Shown here: positions 14,001-29,000 of the stretch, one piece after another
Layout: every line of letters starts with the position of its first letter
Numbering within the stretch: the first letter of the stretch is position 1
Source of the DNA: Proteromonas lacertae
Lineage: Eukaryota; Sar; Bigyra; Opalinata; Proteromonadidae
Direction of reading: 5' to 3'
Assembly (NCBI GenBank): GCA_002245135.1
Contig: NGBS01001203.1
Span: 1 to 51,960, forward strand
DNA length: 51,960 nt
The notes under the pieces: model-generated
Told to the model about the DNA's origin: nothing
Database searches by the model: none
The model's input: the letters and a program-made list of their open reading frames with translations, nothing else
Position numbers and translations under genes: made by a program

Positions 14001-17000
14001 AAAATGATCTTGGAGGTCATAGTTGGAAAGAGTATTATGAAATGTTTGATAATGGAACATATAAAGTGTATGATAAATCAACAATTACATCAACAGAAGT
14101 AATTACATCAGTAGCAGATTCATCAAATTGTAATAATGATTGGTGGAATCCATGTTTTAATGAACTTGCTCGAATGAGAGGATATTTATTTATAGATTCT
14201 GATGGATCTTATCAATTTGGTGGATGTGGAGATGATGATGAAATGATGGCATTTATAAAGTTTGATAAAGAAGTTTATAGATATAATTATGGACAATGTC
14301 AATCATTTACATCAACATATGAGTTGAAAAAAGGATATTATCCAATTAGTTATATTCATTGGAATGGTGGCTGGCGGTAATTATTTCAAAGCTTATATTA
14401 AGAAATCAGGAAATGAAAAAACAAATTTAGATGGAAAAATATTTAGTGGTGGATTTATTTTATCTCATTTATCATATGGAACAAACACAATAGAATATAA
14501 TGAAGGAATAAATCAAATAATTTTACCTAATTATGATGGTATAATATCTGATTGGAAAATGGAACCTTCAATCGATGGAATAACTATTCGAAAAGATGGT
14601 GCAATAATTGGATATCCTACAAACTGTGATGATGAATTTAAAGCCTTTAGTATAAGTTCAATAAGTGATATTAATATAACCAAATCCACTTCAAAAATGC
14701 AAATGATTTGTCACAGTAATAATAATAATAAAGATAATAAAAAGAAAAATGGATTATTAGTAAAATATTATATAGGTGATGAAATAAATGTAGATTCGTT
14801 TATCGAACCAACTATGATAGTTGGATCAAAACTGATGATATATCGAATAGAGAAAGAAAATATATATCACAGTGAAAGTGATAATATATGGACAGGATTA
14901 TTATTAACAATGTCTGAATTATTTGTAGCAAAATATAGTGGTTATATAAAAATACCAGATGGTGGAAGTTATTCATTTAAATTGAAATGCTATGATTATT
15001 GTCGAGTCAAAATTGGAGATGAAGAAATAGAATTGACTGGAAGTGGATATCATGAAACTACAAAAGAAATAACATTATTATCAGCAGAATTATATAAATA
15101 TGAGATGAATTATGCCAAAGGAGTTGGTTTAAGAAAACAATTAGAATTAGAATATTCAATAGGTGGAAGTTCATATACTATAGTTCCAAATGATTGGTTA
15201 TTTGTAGATAATCCATATCCATTTGTTTATCAATCAATAATCAATCATTATATTCAAGACCAACCAATAGATGATAATATTTTAGTTTCTTATATGTCAA
15301 ACAGTGATAATTTCAATTATTCAATATATCCATATTTACCACTTGGAATGTTATTTTCTGAAAATGATGGTAAAATAAGTGGAACTCCATCAGTGAAAGA
15401 TGATGAAAGAAAATACCTAGTAAGAATAAATGATAAAAATAATGGTGATGAGTATTATAGTGAAGTAATAATCTCCAGTATCTGAGAATGTTAAAGCCGA
15501 ATTAAAATATGAAAGTGAGTTAATATGTAAAATTGGTGAAGAATTTGAATTTATTCCAATAAAGAATACATGTGAAAGACTGAAAATACTAGAAAAGAGT
15601 GAATTTGTATCAATAGATGAAAATGGTAAAATAAGTGGAAAAAGTTTAGGCGTATATAATGGCTCAATAAAAATGGAATGTATAACATTAATAGAATCCA
15701 AAGTGATTGAATATAATTTGAAAGTGAAAGGATGTGAAAATGAAAAAGAATTTTTAATACTGGAATATTTAATCGAAAGTGACAGTGAAAGTGTATCATT
15801 CGAAATAATAAATGGAGATGAAAGTTTGTATAAAAGTGATAATTCAATAACAATAAATACAATGCATAGTTATATGGGATGTATAAAAAGAGAAAATAGT
15901 AAACTGATAATAAAATCAAAATCTTATTTAGGAGGATGGTATAGATTATATTATGAAAACTACAATCTATTTAAATCAAATTCCTTTTTCAGAGATGAGA
16001 TAGTTGATTTAATAATGATAGAAAATCCATCAATCCTCAAATGAAAAGCCTGTATTAAGTTATAATCCATCTAATTTCGAATTGGTGAAAGGAATAGAAT
16101 ATGAATTTTATCCATCGATAGAAAATGGAGGTAAAATATTTGAAATAGAAAATGAGAATGAAATTCCAAATGGAATGAAAATTGATAAAATAAATGGTTT
16201 AATATCTGGAAGAATAGAATCTGATATAGTTGGATGAATAAAGTGATTAGAATATCTGTAACAAATACAAACAACAACATGACGAGTGAAAAATTAATAA
16301 TCATTTTTTCTTCAATTGAATGTAAATTTTCTTTGTTTGAAGTAAAACTGAAAATTCACGAAGATGATTTGAATTTCATTTCTTATTCAATGAAAAGTGA
16401 TAAGAAAGAATATAAACTGTTTAATAGGAAAGTTGGTGATAATAAAAGAGAATTTTGTGAAGATATAGAAAATGTGAAAGTGGAATTAGGACGAGATGAT
16501 GGAAATAAAGACGCTTGGAAATTTAGTGAATTTGTAATAAGTATAGTTGATGGTGGTGATGTATTTCGAGATAATTATCGAGGAGGAGAAATGAATGTGT
16601 TGAATGTGAATTTAAAGAATTATTTCAAAAGTAGTGATGAATTTAAATACAGTGATGTAAATCCAACAAGTATAGATTGGTTAGAAGGCAAATCAATAGA
16701 AGAATGGAAAGATGTAAATGGTGTAGAACCATTAAATGGAGTGAAAGAAAGATATTATATAAAGAAAATCGAATTTAAAGAATCAACAAATAATTTAACA
16801 TCATTTTATATTCGAATGAAATATTTCGGCAAAGTGATTTTATATATGAATGGAATGAAATTCTATGAAACTAATCCAAACTATGCTGTTGCATACTTCT
16901 GTGAATGATTTTGAATATTATAAGATAAGTGGATCAATCAGTTTACTAGAAAGAAATAATTCTAACTATTTAGGAATAATATATGAGAATATTTATAATT

Positions 17001-20000
17001 ATGCTGGAGTTGATATAATTGAATTGAAAGAAATGATTTTAATATCTGGAATTGATTCTTGTAGTTATTCAATCTATGAAGATTATGATAATAGTTATGT
17101 GTATGAGAATATAGCAAGTGTTAATAATACTCAGTATCATGAACCAGTGTATAATGCATTTAAACATTTACGAGGATGGATCAAAATCAACATGGCAGTA
17201 TGTGAATATAAGTCAATTAATTCAATTTGGAATGAAATTTTCTAACTATGAATCAAAATGGTTTAATGGAGTAATAATCAAAACAGGAACTACAAAAGAT
17301 AGATATGCAGTAGATTGGAAATTAAATGTAAGAATAAATTCCACCACTCAAAAGACAATACTTGAAAGAAATGGAGATAATCAAGATGTATTTGCAACTG
17401 GATATGTAACCAAGTATTTTTCATCTGATAATAATGATGATTATATGAGTTATAATGGAATTGAATTATATATAAGTAAACATGGAATTGATGGATTTGA
17501 AACAACAGAAATCTCTCCATTAAGTTGTAAAAATTCTTGTTTTAAAGAAGGTGAATGGAAATCAATATCAAAAGGAAAGACTAATTATGTATTATGTGAA
17601 AATAATAAAGCTGGATTTAAATCTCGAAGATGTGGTGAAGATTTAGAATGGGAAAGTGAAAATGATAGTGAATGTATTGATGCTTTGTTAGATTTAGAAA
17701 ATGAATGGGAATATTCAAATGTATATCATAATTCTCTTTGGACTGATATGAATTATTATGATGATATAAAATGGAATAAATATAGAATAAATGAATTTCC
17801 AATGAAAACCAAAATTACTTCATATTATAAAACCAATTTGACAATTGATGAAGATTTAAATGAAATTGGAATTCCTGACATGTATGTTCGATATGAATGT
17901 GGAATAATGATATTTATGAACAATAAAGAAATTTATCGAAATAACATGCCAATAGGAGAAATCGATGGAGAAACGTATGGATTAAATACCGAAAATGGAT
18001 TGATATATAAGAAAATCTCAATTCCTGCAACTGTAATTCAAAGTGGCTTGAATGAAATAAAAGTAGAAATTCACAAATGTGAATCTAGTTTAAAGAATGA
18101 AATCGATATATTTTCATTAACAATATCAAAAACAACAATATCTTCTAGTGGATTGAGTGTATGTAAAAGTATAGATCCAATTCCATCAATGTTTGAAGGT
18201 GGTGAATATTTTGACAAATGTGAAGGAGATAAAATAGGAAAAAGAAAGATGGTATGTGAGAATAGTGGTAAATGGAGTGAATTTGATAATAGTGAATGTG
18301 TTGAATCAATACTAAATTTGAATAGTTTATGGGAATATTCAAGTGAAGACAATGTTGAATCAAATTGGAATAATGAGTATTCTAATGATTGGCCAGAATA
18401 TAAATTCAAAGAATTCCCAATTAAAACCACAACCACTACCTATTATCGAAATGAATTTAAAATATCAGAATCATTAAATGAGTTTGGTCATCTTGAATTA
18501 ATAATTCGATATAAATATGGAATAATGATCTATATAAATGGAAATGAAATATTTCGACGAAATATGAATAATAATGGTATAACAAGCAGTGATAAAGCTA
18601 TAAAATCGTTTATTGGATTAACAGAAGAAAGAATCTCAATTCCCTCTAAATTGATAAGATATGGAAATAATAAGATAGGAATCGAAATTCATAAATGTAA
18701 TCAAAGTTCATTATCTCAAATTGATTTCTTTTATGTGACATTAACAAAGACAGAAAAGATAATTTCAAATGTATTAATAACTCCCAAAGATGATATTGAT
18801 TATTTATTAAAACCTATAAATCCTAACACTAATATAGAAGAAAAGGAAGGAATAAAAGACTTTGATAATATAGAAAGTATGGTAAAATATCAAGCTTCTA
18901 CTTCAAATACAAATGATGTATTTCCATTTTCAATAATATTTACATTTCGAAATCATGAAGCAAGATATTTCAATCAATTTGAAATAAGTGGTTGTACAAA
19001 TGATTTTAATACTCATCCAAAACATATAAATATATTTGGTTCAACAGATAGTGATAATCCAAATTGGATAGAATTATATGAAAATGAAGATTTAGGATTG
19101 TCAGATAACAATGGTTGTCCAAAGAAATCAACATATTCATTACCAGTTTTAAAATCATTTGAATCAATAAAATTTGAAATACGTGCAGTTTCTAGTTTTA
19201 GTGGTTGGATTCAATTTCGATTATTAACATTTAATGAAATTCCAGTAATTGCTTGTCCTGCTATTAATGAATATCCATCAATATATGGAAATGAAATAGC
19301 TAATATAACATGTTCTGGAAGAGGTTATAAAACTCGAAAATGTAATGAAAATGGTGTTTGGAGTGGAACAATCGATTTGAGTAAGTGTGAAGAAAATATC
19401 TTATATTTATCGACTTATCCATATACATCAAAGAGTATTAGTTTTGATCAAAAGATCTTATCTGTAACACCAATAACATCCTATTTTAGTTATAATGAGA
19501 GTAGTTTAACCTTAATAAGTAATAGTAGTGAAGAATTTGTGAATAAAATAACATTGAAATTAGAAAATGAAAAATCGTATTTTGTATATGTGAGTGTAAT
19601 TCGAAGAGAGATTGAATGTAATTATGGAGTTGATTATATTCGAATATATAATATGTATTATGATTTAAAATTGATATGTAACATAAATCCATCTGATATA
19701 ATAGTAGATGGATTACCTGATGGTTTAATTGCAGATGAGAATGGAAGAATAAGTGGAATGATAAAAGATGCAACAGGTGTAGATCCAATAACAACAACAA
19801 TAAGTTATGAATGTGATAAACATATATCAATTAGATTAGAATGGTTAAGAAAAGAGAAAGATTTAACTTTTGGATTAGAATTTATAAATCAAAATGAATC
19901 AAATCAAGAATCTGGTCAAAATGATCTTGGAGGTCATAGTTGGAAAGAGTATTATGAAATGTTTGATAATGGAACATATAAAGTGTATGATAAATCAACA

Positions 20001-23000
20001 ATTACATCAACAGAAGTAATTACATCAGTAGCAGATTCATCAAATTGTAGTAATGATTGGTGGAATCCATGTTTTAATGAACTTGCTCGAATGAGAGGAT
20101 ATTTATTTATAGATTCTGATGGATCTTATCAATTTGGTGGATGTGGAGATGATGATGAAATGATGGCATTTATAAAGTTTGATAAAGAAGTTTATAGATA
20201 TAATTATGGACAATGTCAATCATTTACATCAACATATGAGTTGAAAAAAGGATATTATCCAATTAGTTATATTCATTGGAATGGTGGTGGTGGTAATTAT
20301 TTCAAAGCTTATATTAAGAAATCAGGAAATGAAAAAACAAATTTAGATGGAAAAATATTTAGTGGTGGATTTATTTTATCTCATTTATCATATGGAACAA
20401 ATACAATAGAATATAATGAAGGAATAAATCAAATAATTTTACCTAATTATGATGGTATAATATCTGATTGGAAAATGGAACCTTCAATCGATGGAATAAC
20501 TATTCGAAAAGATGGTGCAATAATTGGATATCCTACAAACTGTGATGATGAATTTAAAGCCTTTAATATAAGTTCAATAAGTGATATTAATATAACCAAA
20601 TCCACTTCAAAAATGCAAATGATTTGTCACAGTAATAATAATAATAAAGATAATAAAAAGAAAAATGGATTATTAGTAAAATATTATATAGGTGATGAAA
20701 TAAATGTAGATTCGTTTATCGAACCAACTATGATAGTTGGATCAAAACTGATGATATATCGAATAGAGAAAGAAAATATATATCACAATGAAAGTGATAA
20801 TATATGGACAGGATTATTATTAACAATGTCTGAATTATTTGTAGCAAAATATAGTGGTTATATAAAAATACCAGATGGTGGAAGTTATTCATTTAAATTG
20901 AAATGCTATGATTATTGTCGAGTCAAAATTGGAGATGAAGAAATAGAATTGACTGGAAGTGGATATCATGAAATTACAAGAGAAATAATATTATCAGCAG
21001 AATTATATAAATATGAGATGAATTATGCCAAAGGAGTTGGTTTAAGAAAACAATTAGAATTAGAATATTCAATAGATGGAAGTTCATATACTATAGTTCC
21101 AAATGGTTGGTTATTTGTAGATAATCCATATCCATTTGTTTATCAATCAATAATCAATCATTATATTCAAGACCAACCAATAGATGATAATATTTTAGTT
21201 TCTTATATGTCAAACAGTGATAATTTCAATTATTCAATATATCCATATTTACCACTTGGAATGTTATTTTCTGAAAATGATGGTAAAATAAGTGGAACTC
21301 CATCAGTGAAAGATGATGAAAGAAAATACCTAGTAAGAATAAATGATAAAAATAATGGTGATGAGTATTATAGTGAAGTAATAATCTCCGTATCTGAGAA
21401 TGTTAAAGCCGAATTGAAATATGAAAGTGAGTTAATATGTAAAATTGGTGAAGAATTTGAATTTATTCCAATAAAGAATACATGTGAAAGACTGAAAATA
21501 CTAGAAAAGAGTGAATTTGTATCAATAGATGAAAATGGTAAAATAAGTGGAAAAAGTTTAGGCGTATATAATGGCTCAATAAAAATGGAATGTATAACAT
21601 TAATAGAATCCAAAATGCTTGAATATAATTTGAAAGTGAATGGATGTGAAAATGAAAAAGAATTTTTAATACTGGAATATTTAATCGAAAGTGACAGTGA
21701 AAGTGTATCATTCGAAATAATAAATGGAGATGAAAGTTTGTATAAAAGTGATAATTCAATAACAATAAATACAATGCATAGTTATATGGGATGTATAAAA
21801 AGAGAAAATAGTAAACTGATAATAAAATCAAAATCTTATTTAGGAGGATGGTATAGATTATATTATGAAAACTACAATCTATTTAAATCAAATTCCTTTT
21901 TAGAGATGAGATAGTTGATTTAATAATGATAAAAAATCCATCAACCTCAAATGAAAAGCCTGTATTAAGTTATAATCCATCTAATTTCGAATTGGTGAAA
22001 GGAATAGAATATGAATTTTATCCATCGATAGAAAATGGAGGTAAAATATTTGAAATAGAAAATGAGAATGAAATTCCAAATGGAATGAAAATTGATAAAA
22101 TAAATGGTTTAATATCTGGAAGAATAGAATCTGATATAGTTGATGAAAAAGTGATTAGAATATCTGTAACAAATACAAACAACAACATGACGAGTAAAAA
22201 ATTAACAATCAATTTTTCTTCAATTGAATGTAAATTTTCTTTGTTTGAAGTAAAACTGAAAATTCACGAAGATGATTTGAATTTCATTTCTTATTCAATG
22301 AAAAGTGATAAGAAAGAATATAAACTGTTTAATAGGAAAGTTGGTGATAATAAAAGAGAATTTTGTGAAGATATAGAAAATGTGAAAGTGGAATTAGGAC
22401 GAGATGATGGAAATAAAGACGCTTGGAAATTTAGTGAATTTGTAATAAGTATAGTTGATGGTGGTGATGTATTTCGAGATAATTATCGAGGAGGAGAAAT
22501 GAATGTGTTGAATGTGAATTTAAAGAATTATTTCAAAAGTAGTGATGAATTTAAATACAGTGATGTAAATCCAACAAGTATAGATTGGTTAGAAGGCAAA
22601 TCAATAGAAGAATGGAAAGATGTAAATGGTGTAGAACCATTAAATGGAGTGAAAGAAAGATATTATATAAAGAAAATCGAATTTAAAGAATCAACAAATA
22701 ATTTAACATCATTTTATATTCGAATGAAATATTTCGGCAAAGTGATTTTATATATGAATGGAATGAAATTCTATGAAACTAATCCAAACTATGCTGTTGC
22801 TACTTCTGTGAATGATTTTGAATATTATAAGATAAGTGGATCAATCAGTTTACTAGAAAGAAATAATTCTAACTATTTAGGAATAATATATGAGAATATT
22901 TATAATTATGCTGGAGTTGATATAATTGAATTGAAAGAAATGTTTTTAATATCTGGAATTGATTCTTGTAGTTATTCAATCTATGAAGATTATGATAATA

Positions 23001-26000
23001 GTTATGTGTATGAGAATATAGCAAGTGTTAATAATACTCAGTATCATGAACCAGTGTATAATGCATTTAAACATTTAAGGGATGGATCAAAATCAACATG
23101 GCAGTATGGAAATATAAGTCAATTAATTCAATTTGGAATGAAATTTTCTAACTATGAATCAAAATGGTTTAATGGAGTAATAATCAAAACAGGAACTACA
23201 AAAGATAGATATGCAGTAGATTGGAAATTAAATGTAAGAATAAATTCCACCACTCAAAAGACAATACTTGAAAGAAATGGAGATAATCAAGATGTATTTG
23301 CAACTGGATATGTAACCAAGTATTTTTCATCTGATAATAATGATGATTATATGAGTTATAATGGAATTGAATTATATATAAGTAAAACATGGGAATTGAT
23401 GGATTTTGAAACAACAGAAATCTCTCCATTAAGTTGTAAAAATTCTTGTTTTAAAGAAGGTGAATGGAAATCAATATCAAGAGGTGAAATAAGAAATGTA
23501 AAATGTGGAATAAATACTGATGCATATAAAACAAGAAAATGTAATGATGATTTAGAATGGGAAAATGAAATAGATGATAGAATGTGTAATGCAAAATGTA
23601 TGAAAGATGTTTATGGTTTAAATATTACAACTAATGCTGGAACAAAAGTAAATATTACTTGTCCAATTGGTATTGATGGAAATTGGATTGCTTATTGTGA
23701 TGCGACTATAAATCCATCATTTATAAGCATTCAAGATAATTGTTATGATGTCAGATATGAAATGATTTATTATATTGAAAAAGAGAATAATATAAATATT
23801 TCTCCAATAATAATAGGAAATATTCCATCATTAGAATTTACATTATTATCAAATCCAAATTACATTAGTATTGATGTTACAAGTGGAATAATTAGTGGAA
23901 GTATTCCTTCAGAAATGACAGATGGAGTAATAAGAATAGAAGTTAATATAAAACCAAGAAATATTAATTATACAATAGATATAGTAGTGAAAAGTGAAAA
24001 TCAGAATAATGACTTTTATCAGTTATTAGTATCAGAGAGTGAAAAAGTTGCAATTGATAAATCAGTATATAATTGATATGGATATTTGGAAAAGTCCAAG
24101 TAATGATGAAATGAAATTCAAAGAGTTGAATGGAAATGGAGAAAATACAAAAATAATATTGAAATATTATCTTCACCAAAATTTCAATAACAGTAATAGT
24201 CTAATAGAAAATATAAAGAATAAAATAATGAAACATATTCATATCAATGTGAATATATATGGATATGATGGTGATTCAAAGATAGAATCAAAATCAATAT
24301 TTAAATCAATAGAGAACAGTTATTTATATGATATAGAAATGAAAATAGAGGATGATATTGAAATAATAGTTGATAATGATAATAATGAAAATGGATTGTT
24401 ATTTAATTCTTTAACCAATTCCATATTATTACATGTTGGAATAATAAGTGAAAAGTCAGTAAAAATCAATATAAACAATGATAATGTAATATATGGTTTA
24501 ATAAGTGGCAAATTAGATAATGATAATAATAATAATAAAAATGGTGAGAAAGAAATAAGTGGAATATTTGTAAAGGTGAATAAATATTCAATAGAATCAA
24601 GAAATAAGAATGTGAAGAATGGTTTATTATTTGGTGAAGTAAAAGATTTAAAACTCTCTTACAGTTTCATCGATGTAAATGAGATGAGTGTGAATGTTAA
24701 AAGTGGAAGTGTTAGTTTAACAATAGTAAGTGGAATATCAAATAGTAAAATTGAATATTATCGATGTTTTACATTAATTGGAAATACAGTGAATATAGAA
24801 AGTGAAGATGAGTTGTTATTCAGTCCATACTTAAATGAAGGAGAAAATGAATTATTGATTGATGAAAGTTGGAATGAATTGAAAATAGGCAAATTATCTG
24901 GTGAAATTGAGATATTGTGGTTTTAATTGTCTATCAAATACAAATAACAATGAGAATATGAAAATGTTATTATCGAATAGTTATATAAATTATCATTTTA
25001 ATGAAAATCCATCAAAAGCCATAAATGTTTATGTAATATCAAAATATTCAAATTCAAAATCTTCAATTTCAAATATTTATATATCAATCACTTCTAAGAG
25101 TGATGTTTCACTTTCCAATATAAATGGATTTGATTTTAATAAAGATGAAAATGGTTCAAAACTAGATGTAATAGAAAGTGTGTATATAGAACATTCAACT
25201 TCAATCAGTATAACAAATTCATATAATGATGAAAGAATAAAGATAGTTAATGAAAATGACAGTGATGTGAGAGAAAAACCATATAAATATCTAAATGGAT
25301 TTTATACAATAGATTCAAAATTATACTATTCGAAAATGATAAAGTATAATGGAAATAAACTGGATAGATGAATATGGAATATTTGAGAATGTGGATATTA
25401 CATTTAGAAATGATAATTCAATTGAAAAACCATCAACAATCAAGTCAATATGGATAAGGAATGAAGATCCTTATAGTTTTATTTACACAATCAAACCATA
25501 TTCACTATATTTCTTATCAAAAGAATCCCAAGAAGTTACAATCTCAGTATCATCATCAACATCTGATTGTATTTCATTTGATTCTAAATCAATTGTTTTA
25601 ACATCTCCACTTCAAATCAATTATCAATCTAATAACAAAATTGCAATGAATATAGACAAATGTAATAACAAAGCATATTCTAATCATGAAATAGAAATAA
25701 AAGGTTCAGGAAATAGTTATACACAGTCATTAACATTAGAAATAATAAATGATGAAATTAAACCAGAATATGAAACAGATATGAAAGATAATATAGACTT
25801 AGAGAGTGGATTTTATATTCAATTTTCATTACCATATCCATCAAAAGTAGAATTAATAAATGTAATGAATAAAGATAAGAATGAAGAATCAAAAGAATTA
25901 ATAGTGGATGAATGGATCATGTTGAAATGAAATATGAACTGGATAATTATTTATATAAAATGAACTTGAAAAGTGGAAATGTTTCAATTCCAACAAATGT

Positions 26001-29000
26001 AGAGTTTATATTGAATGTGATATTTGATAATAATGGCTATAAGATGAAAGAATATAATTATTCCTTATCTACCACAATTCAACCAATATGTGCATATTCA
26101 TTTAATTATAGTGAAAATAATATATTAATAAAAGGTGAACAATTTTCAATATCTCCTGAATATGAAGGATATGGAGGTGTATTTTCTATTATAGATCAAT
26201 CTACCAAATCTTTATTAGAATCTATAGGAATAATGTTTGATGAAAAGAGTGGAATATTTTCAGGAATACCAAATCAATACACTTGAAGAAATTGAAATCG
26301 AAGTAAAAATGAAGAATTATAAATATGAATTTAATACTAAACTGAAAATAGAAGTAATATACCCTCCACCAAATCAATTGAAATATGAAAATGAAAGTTA
26401 TGAAATAATATTAAATGAAATATTTGAAATAAAACCATCTGAATGGGATGATAAAGTAGAAGCAAAGTTTTCATATGAATCGAATATAAATCTGGAAGAT
26501 TATAATATAACATTGAATAATGAGAATGGTATAATAAGTGGAATTCCAACAGAATTATTAAATAGAACTGAAATCAGAATAATATTGAAGAATAGAGGAG
26601 GAAATATATCATTTATATTGAATTTGTCAATTACATATCCACCATTGTCAAGAATAAGTTATGATAAAGAAAAGATAGGAGTATTAGATGCTTATTTTGA
26701 ATATAAACCAAATTATGAACATCCAGATCCTTCAGTGAAATATAAAATGAATAAAGAAGATTTAAATATTTTGCGTGATGCTGAGTTGACATTTAATGAA
26801 TCCAATGGAATAATAAGTGGATTTCCAATTATTGAAATAAATAAAATGTTGAAAATAAAGATAACAAGTGATAATGATAAAGAAGGAATAGAAATAGAAA
26901 TATCAGTCATTATTAACACATTACCTCCTGAAGTATATTATGAAAACTCAACCATGAAAGTATATTATAATGTTTCATTTATTTACAAACCAATTTCAAT
27001 TGTAATGAAACAAAATATATATTTTGTAAGTGAAGAAGATGAAAAAATATTAGAAGAATACAATATGAAATTGAATAACAAAACAGGTGAAATCTCAGGA
27101 AAACCAATGAAATTAACAGATAAAACAAAAGATGTGATTATAAGAATAAACGTGAATAATACAGTTGGTTCAAATTCAACAATTTTGAAAATAGTGGTAG
27201 TTTATTCCCCACCAACAGTTTTAGAATATCCTAAAGATAATTTGAAGATATTTGTAGATGAAGAATTTGAGTTAAAGCCATGCAAAGTAGTGGGAGAAAT
27301 AGATATAAAATTCAGATTAGAATCTAAAGAAACAGATATATTTGATAAATATAATATTACAATAGATGAAAATGATGGAACAATTCGTGGATTATCTCAT
27401 GAAGTGATATATGATCCAATTGAAATAAGCATAACAGCATATAATGAAGAAGGGTCAATTAGTTTCAAAATGAATTTCACAGTAGTTTATCCAATTCCAT
27501 TTGAGTTTTCAAGTGAAGAAGTATCTTATTTGTATAACACAATTACCTCATTTGAAACAAAAGAAATTAAAACCAAATATTCTGGAAAAGATTTGAATAT
27601 AAAATATGAATGTTCACCAGATCCTAATGATTATAAATTGAAGTTTAATGAAACAAATGGCATAATAAGTGGATTATTGAATATAGCAAATACATATAAT
27701 TTCACAATATCAGCATCTAATTTAGAAGGTAAATCTTCTGAATCGATAAGAATCTCAATTCGAATTCGAAATGTGAAATGTAGTAAACTTGAATATTCCT
27801 CTTCGAATTATACATTTTATGAATATGAAAGTGTAGTGAAAATACCTAGTCCCGAATCTGATACAATGATTGATTACTATGAGATGTTAGAAGAATCAAA
27901 ACTTGAATCTTATGGATTAAAATTCAATAAATCAACTGGTGAAATAAGTGGTGTCAGTGGAAAAAGAACTCGAGGAGAGGTTTTCAGAATATTTGGAATA
28001 AATGAAGATGGAAATTGTTCAACTCAAATCACAATAATAATTAAGATTCGTCCACCAACAGTTTTAGAATATTCTACAAATAATTTGAAAGTATATATTG
28101 GTGAAGAATTTGAATTAAAACCAAGTAAAATAGTTGGTAAAACTGATATAAAATTCAGATTAGAATCTAAAGAAACAGATATATTTGATAAATATAATAT
28201 TACAATAGATGAAAATGATGGAACAATTCGTGGATTATCTCATGAAGTGATATATGATCCAATTGAAATAAGCATAACAGCATATAATGAAGAAGGGTCA
28301 ATTAGTTTCAAAATGAATTTCACAGTAGTTTATCCAATTCCATTTGAGTTTTCAAGTGAAGAAGTATCTTATTTGTATAACACAATTACCTCATTTGAAA
28401 CAAAAGAAATTAAAACCAAATATTCTGGAAAAGATTTGAATATAAAATATGAATGTTCACCAGATCCTAATGATTATAAATTGAAGTTTAATGAAACAAA
28501 TGGCATAATAAGTGGATTATTGAATATAGCAAATACATATAATTTCACAATATCAGCATCTAATTTAGAAGGTAAATCTTCTGAATCGATAAGAATCTCA
28601 ATTCGAATTCGAAATGTGAAATGTAGTAAACTTGAATATTCCTCTTCGAATTATACATTTTATGAATATGAAAGTGTAGTGAAAATACCTAGTCCCGAAT
28701 CTGATACAATGATTGATTACTATGAGATGTTAGAAGAATCAAAACTTGAATCTTATGGATTAAAATTCAATAAATTAACTGGTGAAATTACTGGATTTTG
28801 TATAAATAGAACTCGAGGAGAGATTTTCAAAATATTTGGAATAAATGAAGATGGAAATTGTTCAACTCAAATCACAATAATGATAACTATCCCTCCACCA
28901 CCATTTTATGGGTATGAAAATAATAATGTAATAATATTTAAGAGAACAAGAGAAAGCAGATCCTCAAATCCAATATTAAAGTTTAATAACAATACAGTGA

